From assembly GCF_000211815.1 (NCBI RefSeq), contig NZ_GL890970.1:327266-387993 (forward strand): 60,728 nt of DNA. The letters run 5' to 3'. Made by a program: the position numbers and the translations under genes. Positions 36,101-44,031 of the stretch are shown here, one piece after another (position 1 is the first letter of the stretch; each line of letters starts with the position of its first letter). Under the pieces are notes generated by a model, which had not been told where the DNA came from, searched no databases, and saw only the letters and a list, made by a program, of their open reading frames with translations. This DNA comes from Moorena producens 3L (GTDB lineage: Bacteria > Cyanobacteriota > Cyanobacteriia > Cyanobacteriales > Coleofasciculaceae).

Positions 36101-36523
36101 AATAACAATCTTTCCCGGAATACTGCTTAACACGATCTGCTCAATAAACTTACTTAAGCACAACACCGGAGAGATTTGAGCACGCTCCTCTAACCAACTG
36201 TCTTCATCAAACGTTCCAAAAAGCTCGAAATCATCCACCAATAACATCATCAAACTTTCATACCACATCGACACCGTGATATCTTCTTTACCAATCACGG
36301 TCAGATCGATAGACGCGCAAGCAAATCCCTCTTCTTTCAAGCGTTTTATCGTTCTTACCCGCAAACTCGACTTACCCATCTGTCGGGAATTCAGCACATA
36401 ACAAAACTCCCCAGCCATCAATGCCTGAAAAAGCTCCTGATCCGCTTGTCTGGTCACATAAGTAGGTTCATCCTGAGGTAAACTACCTCCTACTTTGTAG
36501 ATTGTTGAGTGTTGATTGGTCAT
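33095..36523 (-). CDS. AAA-like NTPase with 14 WD40 repeats
   Basis: The ~1142-residue protein has an N-terminal AAA-like (STAND-type) domain with Walker A NSRQMGKSSL (Lys51) and Walker B KIVIFLDEIDSI (about 136). A helical region with an Ala/Glu-rich coiled coil (EVQKALAAEKEASEILAKAKQEAEALLAEAK) follows. Residues ~529-1094 hold fourteen WD40 repeats (GHQ...VAFSPDGQRLATAS.DKTARIWDNQGNQ), enough for two seven-bladed propellers. Such proteins are ATP-dependent molecular switches whose propellers sense ligands. The WD units are close to identical, implying recent amplification. The start is MTNQHSTIYK; upstream codons and the last ~10 residues (EGTGNRESGIGN) come from heptamer repeats. Ligand unknown. 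Confidence 0.9.
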   Translation of the reverse strand: MTNQHSTIYKVGGSLPQDEPTYVTRQADQELFQALMAGEFCYVLNSRQMGKSSLRVRTIKRLKEEGFACASIDLTVIGKEDITVSMWYESLMMLLVDDFELFGTFDEDSWLEERAQISPVLCLSKFIEQIVLSSIPGKIVIFLDEIDSIIKVRFKDDFFALIRACYNQRAEKPAYNRLTFCLLGVATAADLIQDKQRTPFNIGQDIQLTGFTFQEAKQPLVPGLVGKVDNPEQVLGEIVNWTGGQPFLTQRLCRLVVQTWESGNSLSLDQIVRSKIIDNWEAQDEQEHLKTIRDRILRNEQRAGMLLGLYQQVLEHGCIAADGSEEQTELRLSGLVVERHGCLEVNNRIYGEVFNSDWVKTELARLRPYSEAFTAWVNSGCKDESFLLRGKALELAEQWSRGKALSDLDSQFLRASQVVDKREVQKALAAEKEASEILAKAKQEAEALLAEAKLLIRLERKALGILRQLPDNNVYYGPSTIGETLLYEAVEIGQELLSIVKDGCPLDHYPATSPIYALQQSISKFRKGAVLTGHQDSVWSVAFSPDGQRLATASDDKTARIWDNQGNQIAVITGHQDSVWSIAFSPDGQKLATASRDKTARIWDNQGHEISVLRGHQDVVWSVAFSPDGQRLATASDDKTARIWDLQGNQIALLTGHQSRVNSVAFSPDGQKLATVSDDKTARIWDNQGNQIAVLTGHQDSVWSVAFSPDGQRLATGSDDKTARIWDNQGNQIALLTGHQFRVNSIAFSLDGQRLATGSRDNTARIWDNQGNQIAVLKGHQFWVNSVAFSPDGKTLATASFNKTVIIWDLQGHELTVVTAHQDKVNSVAFSPDGQRLATASSDKTARIWDNQGNQIAVLTGHQSRVWSVAFSPDGQRLATASRDNTARIWDNQGNQIAVLTGPQNSLNSVAFSPDGKTLATASDDNTATIWDNQGNQLAVLTGHQNWLTSVAFSPDGQRLATASVDGTARIWDNQGNQIAVLKGHQSRVNSVAFSPDGQRLATASVDNTARIWDNQGNQIALLTGHQKRLLSAAFSPDGQKLATGSFDNTARIWDNQGNPLAVLTGHQDWVSSVAFSPDGQRLATASDDKTARIWKVESLGELLRRGCELLEDYFVRNPGTKEKLWVCWEEGTGNRESGIGN

Positions 36524-36721
36524 TACAGCGGTTTGGCATTCGGTGAGGTACAAATTTTTAGGTTTTAGGGAGCAGGGAGCAGGGAGCAGGGAGCAGTGAT
36601 AAGAGTGTAGCAAGTGTGGGAAGATGGGGAGAGAGAATAAGTGGTTTTTAAGAATTAGGTATAGTTAAAGATAGTTTTGCTCATTGTTATTCTACTTCCT
36701 GGTCTATTGATAATAATATTA

Positions 36722-38086
36722 TTACCCGATTCCCGATTCCCGATTCCCGATTCCCGATTCCCGATTCCCGATTCCCGATTCCCGATTCCCGATTCCCGAT
36801 TCCCTACTCCCCAAAATGCGATCGCTAAAATACAGACGATACAAATTAGATATCAAACTACAATCATTACCATGGCGTTCAACCAGACCGATACTTTCCA
36901 ACTTGCGAGTGATAGTAGCATCCAGGCGCACGGGTTTGGTGTTACTAACTAATAATTTAACAGCTTCCAGCAATTCGGGATGCTCTTGAATACTAGTTAA
37001 AAGTTGACGGAGATGACTGCCATAAATTCCGGCTTCTGTGGGGGCATTAGCCAAAAGGCTATCCAGTGTCTTCTCTGCTGCTTGGTGATTCTTGAGATAA
37101 TCAAACGCTTGGGACAATAAATAAGGATGTCCCCCCACCATTGCCATCAGTTGCGTTACTGAATCCCCAGACAAATTCAACCCATAAGCCTCAGCAAAGC
37201 CCTTAACTTGCTCTTCAGTAAACTCTAGTAACTCTATCTGTAATCCCACATTAAATGGCGACTGTTCGGTAGGTAAATTAACGTAAACTTCCGTGGCATA
37301 AACTACAATCAACCGTAATTTTTTCCAAACCTCTTTACTCTTAGCATCTTCATGCCAACTACGCAGCAAAGTCAGAAACCCTTCAGCCACCTCTTGATGA
37401 GAAAAGACTTGCTCTACTTCATCCAAACACAAAACTACTGGACTATCTAAAGACTTTAATAAATACTGCTCTAAGTATCGTTTGCAGTTTACCTTGCTGG
37501 GTAAACGCTTTTTCCAATAACTGTCTAAGTTATCCGACAATCCTAAGTTATCAGCAACTCGTACACAAAAGGACTGTAAAAAGCTATCTAAATTATTTAA
37601 AGGTAGCTCATTCATATTTAAATAAACCTGAGCATAACCCTGTTTTTCACTATGGGCAATAATCTTATGACTTAGTAAGGTTTTGCCCATCAATTTCGGT
37701 GCTTTAATCCGAATTAACGCTCCCGGTTTGACAATTTCCTGATAGCAACGAGCTTCAATAGGTGGGCGCTCAATATATATCTCTTGAGTTGCTCTAGGTC
37801 TAGGGGATAACCCGCACTCGTCTAATACTTGCTCAGCCACCAACTCTGGCTTATAAATATTAACGATTTCAACTAACTCACAACGACAATTAAAACCATT
37901 AGCTTCAATATCAAAGTCTTTATATATTTTAGAAATATGCTTTCTTACCGTAGATATATCATAGACGTTTAGCACCTTGTCTCTGATTGCTTCATCTGTC
38001 TTGCCACCAACCACTGCCTCTAACACTTGTCGCCTTTTCCAGGGCATAGTGTTTAATTTTTGCTCGAAGGCTTCTTTACTAATCAT
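36722..38086 (-). CDS. HTH (vWA-MoxR-associated type) AAA-like ATPase
   Basis: The ~454-residue protein begins with a helix-turn-helix-like region (RRQVLEAVVGGKTDEAIRDKVLNVYDISTVRKHISKIYKDF), as in cyanobacterial vWA-MoxR-associated proteins. An AAA-like domain follows, with Walker A-like APKLMGKTLLSHK (about residue 127) and Walker B VVLCLDEVEQVF (about 227). A winged-helix region near the C-terminus (ITRKLESIGLVERHGNDCSLI) is likely. The last ~35 residues are NRESGIG repeats translated from a CCCGATT array. I chose ATG at MISKEAF because the longer start (38125) lies within a mobile element. It resembles its downstream neighbour in the ATPase core; shared signalling is inference. Confidence 0.87.
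   Translation of the reverse strand: MISKEAFEQKLNTMPWKRRQVLEAVVGGKTDEAIRDKVLNVYDISTVRKHISKIYKDFDIEANGFNCRCELVEIVNIYKPELVAEQVLDECGLSPRPRATQEIYIERPPIEARCYQEIVKPGALIRIKAPKLMGKTLLSHKIIAHSEKQGYAQVYLNMNELPLNNLDSFLQSFCVRVADNLGLSDNLDSYWKKRLPSKVNCKRYLEQYLLKSLDSPVVLCLDEVEQVFSHQEVAEGFLTLLRSWHEDAKSKEVWKKLRLIVVYATEVYVNLPTEQSPFNVGLQIELLEFTEEQVKGFAEAYGLNLSGDSVTQLMAMVGGHPYLLSQAFDYLKNHQAAEKTLDSLLANAPTEAGIYGSHLRQLLTSIQEHPELLEAVKLLVSNTKPVRLDATITRKLESIGLVERHGNDCSLISNLYRLYFSDRILGSRESGIGNRESGIGNRESGIGNRESGIG
36724..36805. repeat. CCCGATT heptamer array (~11 units)
   Basis: Pure CCCGATT units. Because 7 is not a multiple of 3, every frame cycles through a heptapeptide (NRESGIG on the minus strand, DSRFPIP on the plus). 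The array supplies the C-terminus of the ATPase gene. Confidence 0.95.
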
Positions 38087-38117
38087 AGGCGATCGCTGCT
38101 TGTGCCTTAGGTAGTCC

Positions 38118-38312
38118 GTAAGCATTCAGCCGTCAGCCGTCAGCCGTCAGCTTTCCATAACTGAGATTAATGCTTACCTGTTTTATTCAAAAGCTCTTAC
38201 CGTAGCTTGTCCATAGTCCATAAGCACCTCAAGTAGCTTGCCCATAGCCGATAAACTGATAGCTGTTCGCGTAGCGTGCGCGTAGCGCTTAAGCTGATAG
38301 CTGATAGCTTAC
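38118..38312. mobile_element. GTAAGC-type MITE with 8-bp duplication GGTAGTCC
   Basis: GTAAGCATTCAGCC...CTGATAGCTTAC with GGTAGTCC exactly repeated at 38110-38117 and 38313-38320. It lies 32 bp upstream of the AAA-ATPase start codon and so has replaced or displaced its promoter region. Confidence 0.9.
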
Positions 38313-38467
38313 GGTAGTCCTATGATTAGTTTAGAGTATTATTCATTAGTTGATCAAAATTGAGACAACAAGTTCACAACGTTTGTGTACCTGTGAAAAA
38401 ATAATCACAAATATATTCTTCGACCGTCACCAATGTGAAGTGCCATGAAGTAACCTGAAGTTTGTTT

Positions 38468-38915
38468 GTAAGCTATCAGCTATCAGCTATCAGCCATCAG
38501 CTATCAGCTTATGCGCTACTTGAGATGCTACTTGAGGTGCTATCAGCTATCAGCCATCAGAGATTAAATATCAGCTTTTGAATAAAACAGCTAAGCTTTT
38601 GAATAATGCTGACCACTGACCGCTGACCGCTGATCGCTGACCGCTGACCGCTGACTGCTTACCAATAAAAAAAAATCGGTCAAGGTTTGGTTAACCAATG
38701 CTTGACCGAATTCTATAATATAAACCACTACAATTAAAGCTTAGCTTATCAGCTATCAGCTATCAGCTATCAGCTATCAGCTGATTAGCTATCAGCTATC
38801 AGCTTAAGCGCTACGCGCACGCTACGCGAACAGTTATCAGCAAAAGGCTGACCGCTGACCGCTGACCACTGACCGCTGACGGCTGACGGCTGACCACTGA
38901 CTACTGACCACTTAC
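38468..38915. repeat. Two heptamer-rich blocks (CTATCAG, CTGACCG)
   Basis: Blocks at about 38468-38662 and 38745-38915 consist of CTATCAG, CTGACCR and CTGACGG units with TTTTGAATAAAACAG fillers. They are separated by a TTGACCGA-containing unique stretch with an inverted TCGGTCAAG...CTTGACCGA arm pair (about 38676-38710). GTAAGC/GCTTAC ends are partly recognisable but I could not confirm target duplications. No genes. Confidence 0.7.
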
Positions 38916-39023
38916 CTCAGCAACTGATCCAAAACAACAACATTCCAACTCAGTAAACTAACCTCCACAAAACAAATTGCACTCATAGTCGCCAGGGCGT
39001 CAAAACCCTGGCAAATTACTATC

Positions 39024-39309
39024 CTAGTCTACGTAAAAATAGCGAATCAAAAAAGTCATAATCTCATCAGGCTTCCCCGTAGGCTCGGGAGTGCTCCACT
39101 CGTTGGGATAGGCGTATTTAAGGCCATAAAGGGCAATAAGCGATGCAGCGCGGTCTTGGGGGTTCCCCCCATGAGCGACTGCATCAAGACATTGTCTTCC
39201 AAACTTTTTCAGGAGAACCGATCAAGATCAGCTTGACTTTCTTAGGTTTGCGACCAGGGTTTTCTGGGGTGTTATTTTCATTCGAGTTAGGTGGAATGTT
39301 CTTGGTCAT
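39024..39309 (-). pseudogene. 77-residue hypothetical gene split by a 52-bp hairpin element
   Basis: Starts MTKNIPPNSNENNTPENPGR with an AGGAG 12 bases upstream. With the element, translation stops at ...WKTMS. Removing 39139-39190 restores ...EKVWKTIIALYGLKYAYPNEW... and an end at ...IRYFYVD. The family is not recognised; it is a small basic/aromatic protein, possibly a remnant or a short regulatory peptide. The intact pre-insertion frame is good evidence that this was a real gene. Nothing else lies nearby on the strand. Confidence 0.7.
39139..39190 (+). mobile_element. 52-bp AGCGATGCAG element inside the 77-residue gene
   Basis: AGCGATGCAG...GCATCAAGAC, same length and ends as 20309-20360. 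Exact excision joins GGGCAATA to ATTGTCTTCC and restores the reading frame, so no target duplication was made. Confidence 0.88.
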
Positions 39310-39427
39310 GAATCGTGACTCCTGTAAATGGTTCATACTATTAATATATTTATAAGTTAATCATTTGTCAAGGGATTTAGAATTTTTTGATTATTACGAA
39401 ATATGGAGATTGTGGAGAGTAAAATTA

Positions 39428-40160
39428 ATCGTATTGTGGGCAGTAAAATTAATCGTAGGGTGGGCAGTGCTTCCTAGAAAATTTCAAGGTTGTATAAAGT
39501 GAAATCGGCACTGCCCACCAACAGAAAATAAATTAAAATAAATTGTAAAATAGAGTAAAATTAATCGTAGGGTGGGCAGTGCTTCCTAGAAAATTTTAAG
39601 GTTGTATAAAGTGAAATCGGCACTGCCCACCAACAGAAAATTAATGAAAATAAATTGTAAAATAGAGTAAAATTAATCGTAGGGTGGGCAGTGCTTCCTA
39701 GAAAATTTCAAGGTTGTATAAAGTGAAATCGGCACTGCCCACCAACAGAAAATTAATTGTATTGTGGGCAGTAAAAATAATCGTAGGGTGGGCAGTGATT
39801 CCTAGAAAATTTCAAGGTTGTATAAAGTGAAATCGGCACTGCCCACCAACAGAAAATTAATTGTATTGTGGGCAGTAAAAATAATCGTAGGGTGGGCAGT
39901 GATTCCTAGAAAATTTTAAGGTTGTATAAAGTGAAATCGGCACTGCCCACCAACAGAAAATTAATTGTATTGTGGGCAGTAAAAATAATCGTAGGGTGGG
40001 CAGTGATTCCTAGGATTTTTCCAGCTTGTAGTCAGTTAAATCGGCACTGCCCACCAACAGAAAATTCATGGTAAAATATAATAAAATTAATCGTATTGTG
40101 GGCAGTAATAATACCAATTCCAAAGCTTACCATCGGGATGATACTCACTGCCCACCCTAC
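39428..40160. repeat. Array of six GTAGGGTGGGCAGTG hairpins plus end variant
   Basis: Full units start at 39455, 39567, 39679, 39782, 39887 and 39991 (spacing 112, 112, 103, 105, 104). Each has arms GTAGGGTGGGCAGTG and CACTGCCCACC. A final variant (about 40093-40160) carries TTGTGGGCAGTAATAATACC...CACTGCCCACCCTAC. It lies directly before the 88-residue antitoxin-like gene. Confidence 0.92.
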
Positions 40161-40245
40161 ATCAACTGCTCCCTGTTCCCTACTCCCTGCTCCCTACTCC
40201 CTAAAACCCAAGACTTTATACCTAAACGAATTGAAAACTGCTGTA

Positions 40246-40512
40246 ATGAAACAAACCCACTATCTAACCACAACCGTTCAACAAGGCAACCGCCTTGAGA
40301 TTTCCCTTCCCAATTTACCGGTAGGACAAACCATAGAAGTGATTTTAATCGTACCTGAAACTGCACAAAATCATTCAATGGAACGCCAAGCTTTTCAACA
40401 ACTTCCCCTAGAAGAACGTCGTCGCATTTTAGCCCAACAAGCAGAAGCCATGAAAGACTATTATCAAGAAAATCAAGAATGGAAAGATTGGATAAATTTT
40501 GATAACGAGTAA
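40246..40512 (+). CDS. Small antitoxin-like protein, 88 residues
   Basis: MKQTHYLTTTVQQGNRLEISLPNLPVGQTIEVILIV is a beta-rich N-terminus reminiscent of AbrB-like or DUF-type cyanobacterial antitoxins. The C-terminal helix AFQQLPLEERRRILAQQAEAMKDYYQENQEWKDW is highly charged and suited to toxin binding. Similar proteins in cyanobacteria usually precede a PIN or RelE toxin, but here the next sequence is a repeat array, so the partner is missing. I chose the ATG at 40246; earlier in-frame codons are repeat sequence. Orphan status is an inference. Confidence 0.65.
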   Translation: MKQTHYLTTTVQQGNRLEISLPNLPVGQTIEVILIVPETAQNHSMERQAFQQLPLEERRRILAQQAEAMKDYYQENQEWKDWINFDNE

Positions 40513-40707
40513 ATCTATATTGTTTAATTCGGTTAGTATAAATTCCTGTGTTTTAGGGAACAGGGAACAGGGAACAGGGAATAGGGAATAGTAAAAAAAA
40601 TCTGTGTATCTGATAGGTAAGTATTCAGAATTCAGCTTTTGAATAATACCTGTTTTATTCAAAATAAAATTAATCGTATTGTGGGCAGTAAAATTAATCG
40701 TAGAATC

Positions 40708-41061
40708 GTAGGGTGGGCAGTGCTTCCTAGAAATTTTCCAGCTTGTAGAAAGTTAAATCGGCACTGCCCACCAACAGAAAATTAATCGTAAAAATAATCG
40801 TAGGGTGGGCAGTGCTTCCTAGAAATTTTCCAGCTTGTAGTCAGTTAAATCGGCACTGCCCACCAACAGAAAATTAATCGTAAAAATAATCGTAGGGTGG
40901 GCAGTGCTTCCTAGAAATTTTCAAGGTTGTAGTCAGTTAAATCGGCACTGCCCACCAACAGAAAATTCATGGTAAAATAGAGTAAAATTAATCGTAAGGT
41001 GGGCAGTAATAATACCAATTCCAAAGCTTACCATCCGGATGATACTTACTGCCCACCCTAC
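40708..41061. repeat. Second GTAGGGTGGGCAGTG hairpin array (three units plus end variant)
   Basis: Units start at 40708, 40800 and 40892 (period 92). An end variant at 40994-41061 is nearly identical to the one closing the first array. The antitoxin-like gene sits between the two arrays; GGGAACA heptamers (40557-40588) precede this one. Confidence 0.9.
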
Positions 41062-41095
41062 ATCAACTGTTCCCTGTTCCCTTTGCTAGCAATCC

Positions 41096-41632
41096 TCAGC
41101 TCGCCTTTAGTTGCAACTGGTGCATATGATCAAACAACTTCCAGCAATACTCCTCAGATAGCCCACAGGTAACAGCACCCCGGAGTACCACATGGAAATA
41201 CCAATCATTAGGAGCCATTTCCTGATCTAACTTATTGACCACCACATAAGTCCGAACGCCCTGATACAACTTATTTTGACAGTGGACATTTACCATTTCC
41301 TGTCGGTAGCCACCGCGAGGCACTTCTTCCCGCAGATCCAAAGCTTCACTCACCCGCCAAGGTAAATGATACAAAACTCCTTCAACCCTTGACCCAGGAG
41401 TTTTCACCACATCCAGCGTCCCACAATTACGACGTCGAGATTTGCGATAAAAACCAATATGATAATCCTTGAGAGTAGCAGTACCAATCACAAAATTATG
41501 AGTATCTTCCCCAAGCGATCGCTTTAAATCTACTGGACACATACAAGAGCCATAAGCAAAATAGTAAAAGCCTGACTCTGTGTGACGTTGGTGTTTTCTG
41601 TCAGTGTTTAGCTCGGCAGCTGACATACGCAA
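41096..41632 (-). CDS. Gamma-glutamylcyclotransferase family protein
   Basis: The 178-residue protein has the GGCT signature YFAYGSCMCPVDLKRSLG, followed by TLKDYHIGFYRKSRRRNCGTLDVVKTPGSRVEGVLYHLPWRVSEALDLREEV. In this fold a Glu (likely in the DLREEV region) catalyses release of 5-oxoproline from gamma-glutamyl compounds. The YGS motif binds substrate carboxylate. It may act in glutathione or gamma-glutamyl amine turnover, but the exact substrate is unknown. Monocistronic, between a repeat array and the leuA duplication. Confidence 0.87.
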   Translation of the reverse strand: MRMSAAELNTDRKHQRHTESGFYYFAYGSCMCPVDLKRSLGEDTHNFVIGTATLKDYHIGFYRKSRRRNCGTLDVVKTPGSRVEGVLYHLPWRVSEALDLREEVPRGGYRQEMVNVHCQNKLYQGVRTYVVVNKLDQEMAPNDWYFHVVLRGAVTCGLSEEYCWKLFDHMHQLQLKAS

Positions 41633-41803
41633 TCCTAATTCCTAACTTAGACCTAGACCTTGGCAAATAAAACCTTATTTTATCGAACAGTCGAGTAGTG
41701 GGGAGTGTCAACAAAAACCTTTCAGCAAAAATAAATCCCACCGTTTCAACCAGTGGGACAATTATTGAATATTGAAAGGCAAAGTATGCAGAGGTTTAAA
41801 CTT

Positions 41804-42177
41804 TAAGATATTAGATATAGCGTTTCTAGAATTTATGAGGTACGCTTCTCAACCTCAAAGTCCCCCTTATTAAGGGGGATTTAGGGGGATCAAGTTGTAC
41901 CTCATGGGTATAAGACTTGCTATAATTCCATAACAATTTGAGATCAGACCCCTGCTCTAGATCCTATCGATAACTCAGGATCATTACCCAACTTACCGTT
42001 CTGCATGGCTGAATACAGTCGGTTCAGCGCATTCACATAGGCCTGTGCTGAAGCCACAATAATATCCGTACTGGCAGCATAACCCGAATAGACCCGTTCA
42101 TCGTGCCGCAAACGAATAGTCACTTCCCCAAGAGCATCAATTCCTGCCGTTACCGATTGCACCGAAAACTCAATCAG
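41804..42177. repeat. 374-bp tandem duplication, distal copy (leuA 3' end plus ATGAGGTAC hairpin)
   Basis: 41804-42177 and 42178-42551 are direct repeats offset by 374 bp. Each includes a TATAGC...GCTATA element with ATGAGGTAC/GTACCTCAT arms and the last ~78 codons of leuA. A handful of base changes distinguishes them. Confidence 0.92.
41944..42177 (-). pseudogene. Truncated leuA 3' fragment
   Basis: Encodes the C-terminal ~78 residues of LeuA (VQSVTAGIDALGEVTIRLRH...NDPELSIGSRAGV), with SGYAAST in place of SGYAANT in the intact gene. It lacks any LeuA start and the catalytic domain. It arose through the 374-bp tandem duplication and would be at most a read-through product. Confidence 0.92.
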
Positions 42178-42317
42178 TAAGATATTAGATATAGCGTTTC
42201 TAGAATTTATGAGGTACGCTTCTCAACCTCAAAGTCCCCCTTATTAAGGGGGATTTAGGGGGATCAAGTTGTACCTCATGGGTATAAGACTTGCTATAAT
42301 TCCATAACAATTTGAGA

Positions 42318-43943
42318 TCAGACCCCTGCTCTAGATCCTATCGATAACTCAGGATCATTACCCAACTTACCGTTCTGCATGGCTGAATACAGTCGGTTCA
42401 GCGCATTCACATAGGCCTGTGCAGAAGCCACAATAATATCCGTATTCGCCGCATAACCCGAATAGACCCGTTCATCGTGCCGCAAACGAATAGTCACTTC
42501 CCCAAGAGCATCAATTCCTGCCGTTACCGATTGCACCGAAAACTCAATCAGTTCATTAGGCACATTCACCACCCGATTAATGGCCTTGTACACCGCATCC
42601 ACCGGACCAGTACCAATAGCAGCATCACTAAGTTCTTCACCGGTAGGTGTTCGCAGGGTAATCGTAGCCGTAGGACTAGAATTATCCCCACAGGACACCT
42701 GCACCAACTCTAAATGGAACACTTCCGGTGCCTGATAAACTTCATCATTAACAATAGCTTCTAAATCCCAATCCGTAATCTCCTTCTTCTTATCCGCCAC
42801 CTCTTTAAACCGAACAAACGACTTATTCAGGTCATTGTCGGACAACTCATAGCCCAACTCCTTGAGGCGAGAACGGAAAGCATTGCGACCGGATAGTTTA
42901 CCCAGTATTATCTGATTTTCCTTTAACCCAATCGACTCCGCATCCATGATTTCATAGGTCAGCTTGTGCTTAAGCACCCCATCCTGGTGAATACCAGACT
43001 CATGAGCAAAAGCATTCGAGCCCACGATCGCCTTATTCGGTTGTACCAACATCCCGGTAAGACTCGAAACCAGACGGGATGTCTTGTAAATCTGACGAGT
43101 ATCAATAGTGCTTAGGGGTTCCTTCGACTCTGGGGGGCGTCCGAAGAAAGGATTAAAATACTGACGGCGGACATGTAATGCCATTACCAACTCTTCCAAA
43201 GCCGCATTACCAGCCCGTTCTCCAATACCATTAATCGTGCATTCCAGTTGCCGGGCTCCATTTTTCACTGCTTCCAGGAAATTAGCCACTGCCAGACCTA
43301 AATCATTATGACCATGGACAGAAATAATTGCCCGGTCAATATTGGGAACATTTTCCTTAATCCCACGAATCAAGCCACCAAATTCGCTTGGGGTAGTGTA
43401 ACCTACAGTATCAGGAATATTAACCGTAGTAGCCCCCGCATCGATTACCCGTTCCAGGACTTGGTAGAGATACTCGGGATCGCTGCGCCCTGCATCCTCC
43501 GGGGAAAATTCCACATCATCCACAAAAGACTTGGCATAAGCCACCATTTCTGGAGCAATCTCTAACACTTCCTTTCTAGTCTTCTTCAGTTTGTACTCCA
43601 GATGAATATCCGAAGTAGCAATGAAAGTGTGAATACGGGCATTAGCTGCCGGTTTGAGGGCATTCGCCGCCGCCTTGATATCATCACGACTTGCCCGTGC
43701 TAGACCACAAATAGTTGGTCCAGATTCTATGCCCACGGCTTGAGCAATTTTTTGCACCGCCTCAAAATCACCAGGACTAGCGTAGGGAAAGCCTGCTTCA
43801 ATCACATCTACTCTCAATCGTGCCAGTTGGTGAGCAATAATCAGCTTCTCATCCACATTGAGGGTTGCTCCAGGAGATTGTTCCCCATCCCGAAGGGTAG
43901 TGTCAAAAATGATAATGCGCTCTGATTGAGGTTGCTGGTTCAT
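42318..43943 (-). CDS. leuA: 2-isopropylmalate synthase
   Basis: The 541-residue enzyme condenses acetyl-CoA with 2-oxoisovalerate, the first committed step of leucine synthesis. Visible features are IIIFDTTLRDGEQSPGATL (catalytic Arg), ISVHGHNDLGLAVAN (metal-binding H-x-H at about 208), NGIGERAGNAALEE, and the C-terminal LeuA allosteric domain (VSCGDNSSPTATITLRTPTGEE...VQSVTAGIDALGEVTIRL) that binds leucine. I use the ATG at MNQQPQSER; an upstream TTG would add 18 residues not typical of the family. The gene is intact although its 3' end is duplicated downstream. Confidence 0.95.
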   Translation of the reverse strand: MNQQPQSERIIIFDTTLRDGEQSPGATLNVDEKLIIAHQLARLRVDVIEAGFPYASPGDFEAVQKIAQAVGIESGPTICGLARASRDDIKAAANALKPAANARIHTFIATSDIHLEYKLKKTRKEVLEIAPEMVAYAKSFVDDVEFSPEDAGRSDPEYLYQVLERVIDAGATTVNIPDTVGYTTPSEFGGLIRGIKENVPNIDRAIISVHGHNDLGLAVANFLEAVKNGARQLECTINGIGERAGNAALEELVMALHVRRQYFNPFFGRPPESKEPLSTIDTRQIYKTSRLVSSLTGMLVQPNKAIVGSNAFAHESGIHQDGVLKHKLTYEIMDAESIGLKENQIILGKLSGRNAFRSRLKELGYELSDNDLNKSFVRFKEVADKKKEITDWDLEAIVNDEVYQAPEVFHLELVQVSCGDNSSPTATITLRTPTGEELSDAAIGTGPVDAVYKAINRVVNVPNELIEFSVQSVTAGIDALGEVTIRLRHDERVYSGYAANTDIIVASAQAYVNALNRLYSAMQNGKLGNDPELSIGSRAGV

Positions 43944-44031
43944 AACTAACTCGATGGGTTGATAGTCAGTGATTTGAAGAGAACGGTCGTCAGCCAACTA
44001 GATCGAAAGTTTGCTTCATATATAATTATAA

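Noticed and set aside
39428..40160. Regularly spaced repeats that could suggest a CRISPR array
   Set aside because: The repeat units are ~92-112 bp with inverted arms and the intervening sequence is also repeated, so there are no unique spacers; no cas genes are present.
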